Source: Lolium rigidum (taxonomy: Eukaryota; Streptophyta; Magnoliopsida; Poales; Poaceae). From it: a stretch of 64,000 nucleotides of DNA. Where the stretch lies: positions 135,547,885 to 135,611,884 of the forward strand of contig NC_061509.1 of NCBI RefSeq assembly GCF_022539505.1. Reading direction: 5' to 3'. Position numbers and translations under genes: made by a program. Below the pieces are notes generated by a model. It ran no database searches. It was given only the letters and a program-made list of their open reading frames with translations, and was not told the origin of the DNA. Shown piece after piece: positions 12,225 through 23,274 of the stretch (within the stretch, counting starts at the first letter, position 1; each line of letters begins with the position of its first letter).

Positions 12225-12881
12225 CCAAGCAAGGCGCAAGAAGTGGACTGAAGAAACTCGGGGGGCAGCTCACCCTGAAGCTTCTCTGCTCTGGGGAGCC
12301 GATGTTGTTGAAATCGGCTGGCTCTGCGTCATGACTTGAGGCCAATGGCGGCACATTTGGCTGATTCACTACCTTCCTCGCCTTGACTGAGGCTCGGGGG
12401 GCAGCTTGCCCTGGAGGACCCTTTGCTATAGGAAGCCGATTTGGTTGAAATCGGCTGGCTCTACATCTCAGCTTTGAGGAATAGTTGCTGCGGGGAAAAC
12501 GGAGCAGGAGCTTGTCCTGCAGAAGTATCAGCTCCGGCTTCCGGATTGATTCAGCAATGGTCCTAGAGCTCTTCCGAAGACAAAGTTGGCCGTTAGTAAT
12601 ACGCTCAGTGACTGCGGGTTTGCAGGATACCATTTGAGGAGATGGCTAAATTGGCTTATCTCGAAATTTATCATAAGAGGTCGATGCGTTGTCATCGGCT
12701 CATTGAGCGTTGATCCAGTTAACAATCGGCAGAATCAGTACGGAGGGAAATCGGCAAAATCAAGTAAGAAAAAGTCTTCTTCATTAATAAGAGAGGATTT
12801 TTACAGTGAAGAGCCGATTGCTCAAAGCAAGGGAGAGCAAAAGAAAGAGCCGATTGCTCCGGGACTACTAATCCTACATAA

Positions 12882-13389
12882 CTAATCCTCGCTAGCATCG
12901 TCGTCGGCGTCGCCGTCGGCGCTACTGCCGGAGAATTCCTCGCCGCTGCTGCCCCAGCCTTCGGCCGGAGCCTCTTCCTCCTCGTCATCATCATCATCAT
13001 CCTCGCTGTCCGCCCAGGTGCGGAAGCGCTTCGCCGGCGGGTACCCAGCGGAAGAGGAGGAATCATCTTCCTCCTCCTCCTCTTCTCCTTCCTCGTCATC
13101 ATCTTCGTCCTCGCTGTCCGCCCACATGCGGGAGCGCTTCTTCGGTGGGAGCTTGGCGGAGGGGGAGGCCTTGGCCTTCGCTACTTCTCCTTCTTTCTTC
13201 TCCTTGCTCGGAGGAGATGGGGTTCGCCCCGGAGTGGAGGTCGTCCTCATTCTTGTTCTTCGGCGACGATTGGAGGGGGAGGCCGGAGGGGGAAGAGGAA
13301 GAGGAAGACATTGCTACAGGGGAAGAGGGTTTTTTGGGCGCTGGTGGATAGAACAGAGCAAAGGGATGAAGTGGCGAACCGTTCGGCAC
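12882..13389 (-). pseudogene. antisense acidic ORF of Tat-like gypsy
   Basis: A minus-strand frame, opposite to the host element, encodes an Asp/Glu/Ser-rich protein ending at 12882. The core motif WADSED appears twice with the same context (PPKKRSRMWADSEDEDDDEE and PPAKRFRTWADSEDDDDDDE), so a block of roughly 45 residues is duplicated. The likely N-terminal part (13310-13250; start MSSSSSSPSGLP) is in another frame, so this copy has one frameshift. Extra ORFs between pol and the 3' LTR, often antisense, are known in the Tat lineage. Function is unknown; the composition suggests a nuclear, disordered protein. Confidence 0.55.
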
Positions 13390-13597
13390 AGATAAATAAA
13401 GGGGGTGTAGTGGAGATTTAATGCCATGACGGTTCTCGAGGGCGTGATGCCGAAATTATCAATTCGTGCAGAGAAGCCCAGGAGGCGAGGCGAAATGATG
13501 GAGGATGCTGCAACAGTTCTGCTCTGCCACGACATGACCCGACGAAAGAAAAGCGTAATGATTTTGGAAATGTCATTTCCAAAACCAGGGGGGCATG

Positions 13598-14759
13598 TGT
13601 TATCACCAGAATTTGACCGGATCAGAGGTGGGCCGCGATCAAGATGGGTTTAAAGATTATATGTAGAAGAAATACATGAATCGGCCTTGTGTACCAAGTT
13701 TGGGCTAATTGCCCGTGTATCTGTACCATAGTAGGATACGTGTCGGTTAGGAGTTAGAGTTTTACCCGTGCACGATTAGGTGCACGCTTGAATTAGGAAG
13801 TCCCCTGGACTATAAATATGTATCTAGGGTTTATGGAATAAACAACAACCAACGTTCAACACAATCAATCTCGGCGCATCGCCAACTCCTTCGTCTCGAG
13901 GGTTTCTCCTGTAGCACCATGCTGCCTAGATCGCATCTTGCGATCTAGGCAGCATAAGCTTATTACGTTGTTCATGCGTTGCTCATGCTGAAGCCTTTTT
14001 GATGGCGAGCAACGTAGTTATCTTAGGTGTGTTAGGGTTAGCATTGTTCTTCGTATCATATGCTGTCGTAGTGCAACCCTTATACATCTAGCCGCCCTTA
14101 CACCTATCTTAGGTGTAGGGGCGGCACCCCGCTTGATCATCGTTTAGTAGATCCGATCCGTTACGGTTGCTCCTTGTTCTTCAAGGATTAGTTTAATATC
14201 CGCAATAGTTAGGCCTTACAAAGGGTTGGAGGATCCAGCGGCGTGTAGGGTGTAGTTTGCTAGCCTTAGACAGGATGTTCCGGGGATCAACCTCGTGTTG
14301 GTTTTTAGGCCCTGTCTAGGATCGGCTTACGATCACCGTACGCGAGCGCGAGGCCCAATCGTGAGTAGGATGATCCGATTATGCGGTGAAAACCCTAAAT
14401 CGTCGTAGATTGCATTAGCTTTATCTTGATCAAGCAGGACCACCATATATTCGTACACCTCGTACGAATCATGGGTGGATCGGCTCTTTGAGCCGATTCA
14501 CAGGACAACCTGAGAGCCGATCGAGGCTCGTATTTAACGTTTACGTGTATGCCATGCAGGAAACTAAGCGAGGCATCATCCAACACCTTCCCGACCAGGT
14601 ATAGGTCAGGTGGCACGCCCTTGCGACAAGCATCGGACGTGTGACCAGAAGGCTTTGCGGGCCGTCGCTCTGAGGGACTGGGGCCAGCCGCAGCCCTAGT
14701 TGTTCCCGGCTCTACGGTGTTGCCAATCGCTGCCCGCCGGTGGGTTTCTGACCGCAACA
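13598..14759 (+). repeat. 3' LTR of Tat-like gypsy element
   Basis: Begins TGTTATCACC after the purine tract (CCAGGGGGGCATG) and ends CGCAACA, giving 1,162 bp. A TATA box (TATAAAT) lies at 13811-13817. A perfect 17-bp stem with a TCT loop follows at 13919-13955 in the presumed transcribed leader. The copia sequence resumes at 14760 with no spacer. Confidence 0.8.
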
Positions 14760-16026
14760 CCTCCAAAGACCTATCATCTTCATCGAATGTCACGTCACAA
14801 GATTCTACAACCCGCCCATTTGACTTGTTGAAGACTCTATAGGCGTGAGAATCCGTAGCATAGCCAACGAAAATTCCTTCTTGAGCTCTTGAATCAAACT
14901 TAGATAGGCGTGTGTCTTTGACAAGCACATAGCATTTGCATCCGAAGACCTTGAAGTATGACACATTTGGCTTGTTGCCGGTGAGGATCTCATATGGTGT
15001 CTTCTCAAGACCTTTGCGAAAGTAGAGACGATTAGTAGCGTGGCATGCGGTAGAGATAGCTTCCGCCCAAAAATTATAGTTAGATTTGTATTCCATCATC
15101 ATGGTTCGAGCGGCTTCGATCAAGGTTCGATTCTTCCTTTCGGCGACCCCATTTTGTTGGGGAGTATATGGCGTGGAGTATTTGTGTTGGATTCCTTCTT
15201 CACCGAGGAAGTCATCCAAGGTGTAGTTCTTGAACTCTGTTCCATTGTCACTCCTTATTGCGAGGATCTTGTTGTCGTACTTGCGTTGAACTTGATTGGC
15301 AAACTCCATCATGGTCCGTTGAGTCTCACTCTTGTACTTGAAGAAGAATACCCAACAATAGCGTGAATAGTCATCAACAATGACGAGGCAATACTTCTTT
15401 CCTCCAAGACTTTCATGAGACGGTGGACCGAAGAGATTAACATGTAGGAGCTCCAAGCATCTTGTGGTAGAGATGATAGTCTTGGCCTTGTGAGGAGCTC
15501 CATGCATTTTTCCTTGTACGCAAGCCCTACAAACACGATCTTTGCAAAAAGAGACATCTTCTTTTAGTCCGAGAATGTGGCCACCCTTGTGGAGACTTTG
15601 CAAAGTCCTCATGTTGACATGGGCTAGTCGGCGATGCCATAACCAACCCTTGTCACCTTTGGCGAATAGGCAAAGAGCGGAAGATGTTGTCTTTCCGAAG
15701 AAATCGACAACATACAATCCGTTCTCTACATATCCAACAAAAGCTACATTGAGTGTCTTGCTCCACAAGAGGACCACCATATGTTCATCAAAGAATGTGC
15801 ATAGACCCATACGAGCAATTTGATGAACGGAAAGTAAATTGTAACCAAGGGTCTCGACAAGGAGGACATTCACAAGTGAGATGTCGGGTGTTACCACCAC
15901 CTTGCCAAGACCCAATACCTTAGAGCACGTGTTGTCGCCATATGATACGGTAGAGTGAGAAGGCTCGAGGTCGACAACAATATTCTTGCTTCCGGTCATA
16001 TGACTTGTGGCTCCACTATCAACCAC
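14760..16026 (-). pseudogene. copia protease and integrase
   Basis: Starts with VVDSGATSHMTGS (the copia protease active site D-S-G). The GAG-pre-integrase zinc finger follows (GWLWHRRLAHVN ... CRACVQGKMH). The catalytic core shows D in HVNLFGP, D in IRSDNGTEF, and E in TPQQNGVAERKNRTL, the D,D35E triad. Open from 16026 past the gypsy border, where the frame runs on by chance into the LTR until 14395. The coding part is therefore intact up to 14760 and then truncated; RT is lost. Confidence 0.85.
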
Positions 16027-16053
16027 CCACTTAGCACCACCGGAAGCATAGTC

Positions 16054-17076
16054 CTACAAGGAATCAAGTCTTGGATTTAGGTACCCATTTTTCAATGGGT
16101 CGTAGCATGTTAGTAACAAGGGGTTTGGGAACCCAAATAGTCCAATCAACATTGTCCTTTTGAGGACCAATAAAGCGAGCACGAATATGTCCATAGTAAT
16201 CAACAAAAAGAACATGAGAAGGGTTGTTAGAGCCGGCGAAACCCTTCGAGGCGGAGTTGGGTACTCCATCCCTTCTTGAGCTAGCATCGCTCTCCTCAAG
16301 GTTGATCTCCATGTTCTCCTTGTTCTTCTTCTTCTTGGTCCTCTTATTCCTCTTCCTCTTTGGCTTGGTAGCCACTCCTCCTTCATTGCAAGAGCCCTCT
16401 TCGGCTCCATCTTTGGCTCCAATGACTCCTTCCAAGTACTTGGTTTGAACTTGGAGTCTATCAATTTTGGCCTTCAAACGACTGACTTCATCTTCATGCT
16501 CCGGTGTGGATGACAAATATCAAACACTTGTACTTCCTTTGCCTTGTTCACCCGGAAATGTTCCATCAAAGCTTCTTCTTGGAGAGAGTTCATCTTCATG
16601 AGCATACGCTTGTCACTCTCTAACTTGGCAATATCACTTTCATGAATGCAACACGCACGGTCCTTGCTCAAAGGAAAATACTCCTTCAATGCTTCCTCTT
16701 GCATGGTATTGACCTCCATGAGCTTGGCTTCCCTTCTCTTCAAGGCGGCTATTTCTTCCTCATGATCACAACAACTGTCCTTCTCCTTGCTCATGCGGAG
16801 ACATTCCACCAAAGACTCTTCTTGCTTGCTACTCAAACTCAATAGCTTGGCCTTGGTGGTCTCAAGAGCGGAAATTTCTTCTTCATGGTTGAAACATGAG
16901 GTCTTATCTTTGCACAAGCGGTAATATTCATCCAAGGCTTCTTCTTGAAGAGCATTGACCTCCAAGAGAAGAACATTGTGCTTCCTCAAGGAAGCAACTT
17001 GATCAACAAGCTCGTCATGGCAAGAATTGGGGTCTTCATCATCTTTCTCTTTGTTGGCTTCCTCAAGAGAGAGCAT
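16054..17076 (-). pseudogene. copia gag-pol linker with 41-residue coiled-coil repeats
   Basis: From 17076 toward 16474 the protein has three successive units of 41, 41 and 40 residues plus a partial fourth. Each starts (L/M/K)QEE(A/S)L, has a Cys-rich centre (SCFNHEEEI, SCCDHEEEI, ACCIHESDI), and ends near a Leu/Met-rich turn. A frameshift near 16510 leads to a basic segment (KPKRKRNKRTKKKKNKEN) and WVPKPLVTNM before the protease. Spacing of hydrophobic residues fits a coiled coil; its role is unknown. The plus-strand fragment at 5594-6360 carries the same block. Confidence 0.7.
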
Positions 17077-19082
17077 CTTCTTTTGAGCTCACCAATCAAA
17101 TCAAGAGCATGGTATCGATCCTTGGTGAGTCGAGAAACAATAGCCTCGTTGGAGTCTTCAAGGACGATGACACTAGCTTCAAGAGACATGCGCAGATTTC
17201 GTTCATCTTCAAGCTCTTCTTTGAGAGAGGCAATCTCATTTGCCGTTTCCCTTTCCAACCTCTCCTTCTCCTCTATAAGGTCTTGTGCCGCACCGAGTTG
17301 ACTCAAGAGAGCCCCAACATGAGTCTTGGTATCCCCTTGCATGTTAGTGAGAAAAGAATCCAAACCCATAATCTCACTTTTAACGGTGAGACTAGTGGCA
17401 TCATCAATATATAAGGCATTAGTCGAGGATGATGATTTGGAGGGGGATTTTACCTCCGTGGATACCTTTGCCATAAGGCAACGAGCATTGTTGGTGACGA
17501 GGTTCTCGTTGGGAGAGTCGAAGAGGGAGATAGAGGGAGTGGTAATGGCGATGGCGGCCACTCCCTCTCCTTCCTTGTTGGAGCTCTTGTCCCCACGTTC
17601 TTCATCCTCATCGGAGGAGTACTCTTCTCGAATGATGAAGGCTCTAGGCTTCTTGGTGTAGGATACCTTGTCGTCATCGAACTTGGGGGAGAACTTGGAG
17701 AATCCTTTGGAGAGTGACTTGAACTTTTCCTTTCGGATAAGCCTTCCACCATGATCTTCTCTTCTCTCAAACATACAATCCGCGACAAAATGATTCTTGT
17801 CGCCACAATTGTAGCATGTTCTTCCCCTTTTCCCCTCCCTTGGGCTCTTGGAGAAACTTCTTGGAGAATCACGTGATCTTCTTGGTCTTGTGCTTCGGGA
17901 CTTGTTTCCATCCCAAAATTTCTTGGCGGCGAGAGCCATGTGCTCATGATAATTGATCTTGAGATCATCCGGTCCCCACTCAACGGGATCCTCATCGCTT
18001 TCACTAGCCTCATGTACCCTCATCTTCAATGCAAGGTTGGGCTTGCGGGAGTTGTGGGCGCGAGCAACAAGATCCTCCGCATTCTTCTTGGAGATGTCCA
18101 AAGTGATGACTTCGCTAAGAACTTCATCGGATGTCATAGCACAGAAGGAGGCGTTTTGGCGAATGGCCGTCAACTTCCCTTCCTCATAAGGGAGGAGAGC
18201 GTTGTATAACTTGCGTTTGATCCAATGGTCATCCACAAACGTTGCTCCATGATCTTGCATTTGCACGGCTAGAGCGATGAGGCGCCGATACATTTCTTCG
18301 GGGGACTCTCCTTCAATCATGACAAAGTTGTCGGCCATATTGTTCACTTCATCAAAACGAGAGCTTTGGATGCTTGCATTTCCGAGGAAGAGCTTCTCAA
18401 GCTTATCCCATGCTTCCTTGGCGGTCTTGAGCGAGCGGATATGAGCACGGTCCTTGGGCGTGATGGCCATGTGAATCATGTTGATGGCGGTGGCGTTGAG
18501 TTGGTCATCCACCACTTCTCTTCTTGTCAAGCTCTTTGGGTCTCGTGGTGAATAGCCCTCCTCGATGATACGCCAAAGCTCGGTAGATGCGCTCGCGCAC
18601 ATGAGAACGCATTAAGAATTGCCAATTTTCAAAGTTGTTTGACTCAAGTAACGGTGGTGAACCATGCGACAAGATATGTGGCATAGGTATTGGAACATTT
18701 ACGGTGTAATCACTTGGTGGTGGCACCTCATGATAACCCCCGGACGTTCCGCAACCGGTGTCTCATCCTTCCCCTTTGTTGAAGTGCCGGTCTCCCCAAG
18801 CCCTTCCTTTTGTGGATCTTTTGTCGCTTGCGCGACAAAATCAACAAGAGGAAAGGGGTTAGCTTTTGGTGGGGGATCCTCGGCACTTGCTTTAGGATCA
18901 ACAATAGGGTTCGGTTTTTGAGCAACCAACTCCATCATCATCGCCTTCATTTGGTTAACGATGGATGACTCCAATTTCTTGAGGTCATCCAACGTAGCCG
19001 TTGTGGTATCGACGGGAGATGATGGAGCGGGTGGCACAAGGGAAGGTGACCCATTCGCCACACCCGCATCTTGTTCGGCCAT
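16986..19082 (-). pseudogene. copia gag with CCHC knuckle
   Basis: The first ATG (19082) lies 31 bp inside the primer binding site and begins MAEQDAGVANGS. After a frame change near 18720 come LLESNNFENWQFLMRSHV and a second shift near 18600 into a long frame with AINMIHMAITPKDRAHIR, the UBN2-type gag fold. The zinc knuckle CYNCGDKNHFVADC lies near 17800. Downstream is a Lys/Asp-rich tail. Gag packages RNA. The two frame changes near the N-terminus make it a pseudogene. Confidence 0.8.
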
Positions 19083-19112
19083 TTCTTAGGCGGTAAAGCC
19101 CGAGCAAGAAAA

Positions 19113-19128
19113 CCTTGCTCTGATACCA
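19113..19128 (-). promoter_or_regulatory. copia primer binding site
   Basis: The minus strand reads TGGTATCAGAGCAAGG, the classic site complementary to initiator tRNA-Met. It lies 2 bp from the LTR end. Confidence 0.85.
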
Positions 19129-19130
19129 CT

Positions 19131-20006
19131 TGAATGGATCGTAGCGAACAAGAGGGGGGTGAATGGCGCTACGGTAAATTTTAGTCTTTTTCAATTTTTA
19201 GTGCAACGGAAGGTAAAGGTGATAACTTTAGCGATAGCGGTGATCCTACAATGATCCTAGGACAAGTGCAACAAGCAAAGGAATCAACAAGATAGTAAGA
19301 GTAAGGAGCGGGACAACCGGGGGCGCGGAGACGAGGCGAGGTTTGTTTCCCGCAGTTCCTTCCACAATAGGAAGTACGTCTGCGTTGAGGAGGTGCTAGT
19401 CTCACACAAGAGACTAGACGGCCACACCACGAAGGAAGGCCTCACCTTCTTCCTCGAGATAGCTCCACGAAGGTGCTCCCCTTCTCCACTAAGGCACCTG
19501 GTCGAGGCGGTGATTCCTTCACAAGGTTGGGGCGAGCTCCACACCACAAGGAGGCTCCCAACAACCCATGGAGCTAGTACAACACCAAGCTAGCCTCCAT
19601 GGATGCACTTCCTCCAATGTCCCACAATAGGAACCCTAACACCAAGGTCCACTAAGGAATAGCAAGTATTGGTGAAATCTCTCTTGGTAGAACTATAGAT
19701 CGGGGTCTCCTCCACCACTCCTCAAAATTTGGGCAAGATTGGTTGGATGGTTGGGGAGATCCTCAAGGATTAAGCTCAGCAACAATGGAGGAGAGAGAGA
19801 GAGAGGAGAGATAAAATCGTGTTGGGGAAGAAGGAGCCCTTAAATAGGCTCCTCCAAATCCAACCGTTATGCCCAGTTTTCGCCTAAGCGGTACTACCGC
19901 TTTGGGTAAGCGGTACTACCGCTCTGAGTTCGAATTCCCCCAGATCTGGTCTACGTGGACGCAGAGCGGTACTACCGCTCGCGGTACCGCTCAAGGTACC
20001 GGTCCA
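19131..20006 (-). repeat. 5' LTR of copia element
   Basis: The inner end is ATCCATTCA (minus strand) next to the primer site. The outer end is placed at 20006 (TGGACCGG on the minus strand), because MULE homology resumes just beyond it; this edge is less certain. The LTR has a possible TATA region (GCCTATTTAAGGGC) near 19850 and repeated AGCGGTA(C/G)TACCGCT palindromic blocks at 19888-19990. Confidence 0.65.
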
Positions 20007-20590
20007 AAATAAAGTAGAAGCCATAGGCATTAAATAGTTGTTGGCATCATTTGCTATGGCAACTGTGTGTGCTCTTGAATTGTCCAGTCAAGAAGGTTCC
20101 ATCGACGGAGACGATCGTCCTACAATGTTTGAAAGTCTGCACACACTTCTCAAATGCCCAAAATGCATGGCCAAATACTCGAACTTTTGCACCATTGTGC
20201 AACGTTGTTTTTACCAAAAGACTCCACCACACGAACTATGCATGGTTTAGTGGCTTCTATCGCTCCCAACAACCTAGGTAGTCGGTTGCATACTTCCTCC
20301 TAATCACCGTAAAACATCTTGAATGCGGCTTGTTTTGCCTTCCATGCATTCCTGTACTACACATTGTAGTGAAAACGAGCTTTCACAAGATCATGGACGG
20401 ACTTAATGCTCATTGTTGAAAGTGACGAGATGTAGTTGGAAATGTTGTAAGCGAAGAAATCGAGTTGAGTTGTCGGTGGCCGTACTTTACATCCTTGCCA
20501 TCAAGCTTCTTTCCTCATCAAATGTGAGTTGCTACAAAACTAGTTATTTTCCAAGTAAGCCCTCCCTTCAAAGGTCTTGCACGCACAACG
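20007..20590 (-). pseudogene. Mutator-like (MURA) transposase fossil
   Basis: The minus strand shows YRNAWKAKQAAFKMFYGD, a stop, then RLPRLLGAIEATKP, then CVQTFKHCRTIVSVDGTFLT. The last matches the MULE transposase region around the first catalytic Asp (VDGTFLTG). A frameshift after GQFKST leads to VAIANDANNYLMPMAS, the normal continuation. At least one internal stop and two frameshifts make it dead. It is truncated on the left by the copia LTR and on the right near a CACTA-like end. Confidence 0.7.
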
Positions 20591-20596
20591 CATAAT

Positions 20597-20800
20597 CACT
20601 ACTACATAAATGCTTATAGCCGTCAGATATTTAGTGACGGGCAAAATTTACGAACACTAGTGACAGACTCCTATGGCTGTCACTAGTACACAACAGTAGT
20701 GACATGCTAATAAAGATAGCTGTCACTAGCAGCTTTTTTGGAGGCCAGATAAAATGGCAAATATGTTAGTGACAGGGCGTTATAACTGCCTGTCACTACT
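20597..20800 (+). mobile_element. CACTA-like terminal sequence
   Basis: Starts CACTACTACATAAATGC, the CACTA-superfamily style of end. It is followed by short subterminal motifs on both strands (TAGTGACAG and its complement, at least seven times in 190 bp). The partner end was not found, so the element's length and coding content are unknown. Confidence 0.5.
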
Positions 20801-20880
20801 CCCTAGGCTGGCCCAACCCACTACAACCAAGAAGAAAACAAACATATAGTAAAGATATTTTATATGGGATATTCACTTTC

Positions 20881-21244
20881 GCTCATAGGAGTATTTGCTC
20901 CCATTATGTGAATCAACATTTCGAAGTGGCAAAAAATTCTAAAATAAAATTTTACATGTACATCTACACATTTTATGTTCGTACACAAGTTTTTAAAAAA
21001 AAACTAAATTTTTTTGTGGCTCCTATAAAAAAGATAAATTTTGATGCTATAACATGACTACGTACAGAATATTTTTTTTTGTCTTTTTTGTACAAGCCAC
21101 AAAAAATGTTATTTCTCCACGAAAACTTGTGCACTAACATAGAATGTCATGATGTACACCAAAAAAATTATGTCAGAATTTTTTGTCATTTTTAAAATTA
21201 TTTTATAATTATTTTGTATAATGGGAGCATTTGCTCCTATGAGC
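20881..21244. mobile_element. MITE-like element with 27-bp inverted ends
   Basis: 20881-20907 and the complement of 21218-21244 share GCTCATAGGAG and GCTCCCATTAT with mismatches only in the middle. The 310 bp between are AT-rich and non-coding. Similar ATTTTATAT(G/A) words lie outside each end and could be a decayed Mutator-size target duplication. Superfamily not assigned. Confidence 0.6.
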
Positions 21245-21688
21245 CAAAACGCCTCCTCCATTTTATATAGGTTAACTTATTAGTCATATCACGTACTACT
21301 GCGTAGTGCGTAGAGACGTACTTTTACATGATGTACATATTGTTGCAAGTTTTCTCCAATGTCGTAGCCTACCTCAACTATGTTGGCAAGTGGCAACACC
21401 AGCGTCGTAGATTTGAACGAGCACATACACCTGCGTCTCAGAGCACATACACCTGTCTCTTGTTCGCTTGAAAGATACTAGAAACGTGGGCACGTTGGCT
21501 GGAGTAGTAGCCTATCTTCTAAGAGCACTAAGCTCCCAGGGTTCCGAAGCCCTGTGAGCGGTTCCGTTTTGAATTTTGCTCGTGAGGTCGCGTGGTGCCA
21601 CGAACAGGGCAACGTGCCCAGCTACCTTCTGTTTAGATTTCACAGAGTCGGTTTGTTAGGGGCTTTGGGGTCAAAACGAAAAATGTGT
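21245..21688. other. no recognised feature
   Basis: Mixed-composition DNA between the MITE and the Pack-MULE-like element. No convincing coding or repeat structure seen. Confidence 0.5.
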
Positions 21689-21698
21689 GGGGAAAAAT

Positions 21699-23264
21699 GA
21701 AAGAAGTCTAGATAAGCCCCTAAGTATCAGGTTTGGGTCACTAACCTTCCCTATTTTTAAATCGGGGCACTTAACCCCCTATGTTTGCAATACCGGACAG
21801 AGAACCCCCTTGGGCTGTTTTGGTCCACCTGGACAAGTGGTTTTAGTCACGGTGTCCACAGCAATTCCAGCGTGGACGATTGATTTCATGGAGCATGGAC
21901 GATTGGACGTGAAGCTTACCCGCGGGACATGCAAGTGCAGGTTAAGGCCGTTTGTGATTTGGTTTTGTGTATTAGATAGGTTGTTCTCGCCCGACTGCTG
22001 AGACTGGTTCGTGCATGCTATGTTCGCTTCTCTGCTACTGCAGCCGCTGACGTTCATGGCTCATCTGCCCCGCCTCTGCAACATTGACGGCATCGACCGT
22101 GTCTCCCTCACCGTCGTGGAACTGCTAGAGGCGGACTGAGGCTCCACGGTTGCACGTAACAAACGATGATGCGGCGCCAGTGTTTAAGGCCGATGACCTG
22201 GTCAAGGAGCATTAGCCTGGAGAAGAAAGCAAGCCGGATAAAGCGCTCCGGGCTGTTGCAGGGTGCGACTGTGGTCCGCAGCGTTGACCAAGATTCGGCT
22301 GCTGCATGACGCTGCATGTGCGCTCCGGGCAGCTGCAGGGGCAGGACGGTGGTCCGTGGAGCTGCGGGACCGCGGGGGCATGACGCTGCCATGCCCGTTC
22401 GGCTTCTCGGCTGCAACGCCAACGACACCGGTGCGCGGCTGCGCACGAGCTCAGCCTGCCCGAGCGCGCTCATCCTCGACCTGGCCCCCAACTCCTCGTG
22501 TTCGTCGCAGCGCTCTTTTCGGACAAACAACTCCCTTTGTCGATGACGCAGAGCGTGCGCAGGCATGGCGCGTTCACCACCAGGCACCGCAGGTCGTGCG
22601 CTCACGATCACCAGCTGGAGCTGAAGCCTCTTCTTGCAAGGGAAGGACGGGGACAGGGAGCGTGAGGGTGGCACTGCCTAGGGTCAGCGTCATGGTCGCC
22701 GTCACCGCTACAACCGAAGCTGGCAGGTCAAGATCCATGCCATCGTTCTCCGCATTCTTGTGGACATGGACTCATGGAGGCACCGGCGCGGACATGCCGT
22801 AGTGCAGCCAGACGCGGATGTGGTCGGCCTTGATGAGCGCGGCCTGGGAGTGCTCCGTGGTGTACTTTGAACTGATCTTCCATTGCCTCCTCTCTCTGAA
22901 CAGTCTGCCGCCGCCCGGGTGCTACTATGTCCTGCCAGTGTCCTGCTTCTACGACCATGGCTGCTGACCATGTCTCTGATCATCCCCCGTCGTCGTTGTT
23001 CAGGAGGAATCGCGCGGGTGCGGTGATGGAGAGCAGGGACAACGAGCCCACCCGTGGACAACCGGACAAGCAAGCCTAACTTTGCCATCGTGGCAACTGC
23101 CCGGTCTCCACCTGCCAGAAACCATCGATCAAAACCGCCTACATAATCTGAGGGGGCTCTCTGTCCGGTTTTGCAAACATAGGGGGGTTAAATGCCCCAA
23201 TCTAAACATAGGGGGGGTTAGTGACCCAAACCTAATACTTAGGGGGGTTATATGGACTTCTTTC
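21699..23264. mobile_element. Pack-MULE-like element with 10-bp target duplication
   Basis: The ends are inverted repeats of about 112 bp, beginning GAAAGAAGTC on both sides and sharing GGTTTGGGTCACTAACC and CTATGTTTGCAA. They are flanked by identical 10-bp words GGGGAAAAAT (21689-21698 and 23265-23274). A long inverted repeat with a 9-11 bp duplication is the Mutator signature. The 1,340-bp interior is GC-rich, unlike its flanks, and contains overlapping open frames on both strands (for example 22263-22802 plus, 22674-22108 minus) but no transposase. This fits captured host-gene pieces. I could not recognise the source gene. Confidence 0.8.
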
Positions 23265-23274
23265 GGGGAAAAAT

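Larger units (their letters stand above)
12225..14759 (+). mobile_element. 3' end of a plus-strand Tat-like gypsy element
   Basis: The segment has a non-coding 3' internal region with two repeated blocks around 12265 and 12390 (TCGGGGGGCAGCT and GAAATCGGCTGG), an antisense acidic ORF, a purine-rich tract just before 13598, and a complete LTR. Its 5' part is absent because an Athila-like element interrupts it at 12225 and the region beyond is cut by the gap. The LTR is followed at 14760 directly by copia pol sequence, so this element inserted into the copia element. Confidence 0.8.
14760..20006 (-). mobile_element. Ty1/copia retrotransposon, 3' part displaced by gypsy insertion
   Basis: On the minus strand: LTR (20006-19131), primer binding site (19128-19113), gag (19082 to about 17500), a long coiled-coil linker (about 17400-16470), protease and integrase (16026-14760). 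The frame stops being copia at the gypsy LTR boundary 14759/14760, just after the post-integrase motif VTFDEDDRSLE; RT, RNase H and the other LTR are not in the window. The LTR's outer edge abuts a MULE transposase fossil, which it appears to have entered. Frameshifts near 17080 and 18600 show it is inactive. Confidence 0.85.

Noticed and set aside
14395..14759. C-terminal extension of the copia integrase frame
   Set aside because: The frame continues by chance into the gypsy LTR; copia homology stops at 14760.
19790..19810. GA-rich run as a regulatory element
   Set aside because: Short simple repeat in a copia LTR; no further evidence.
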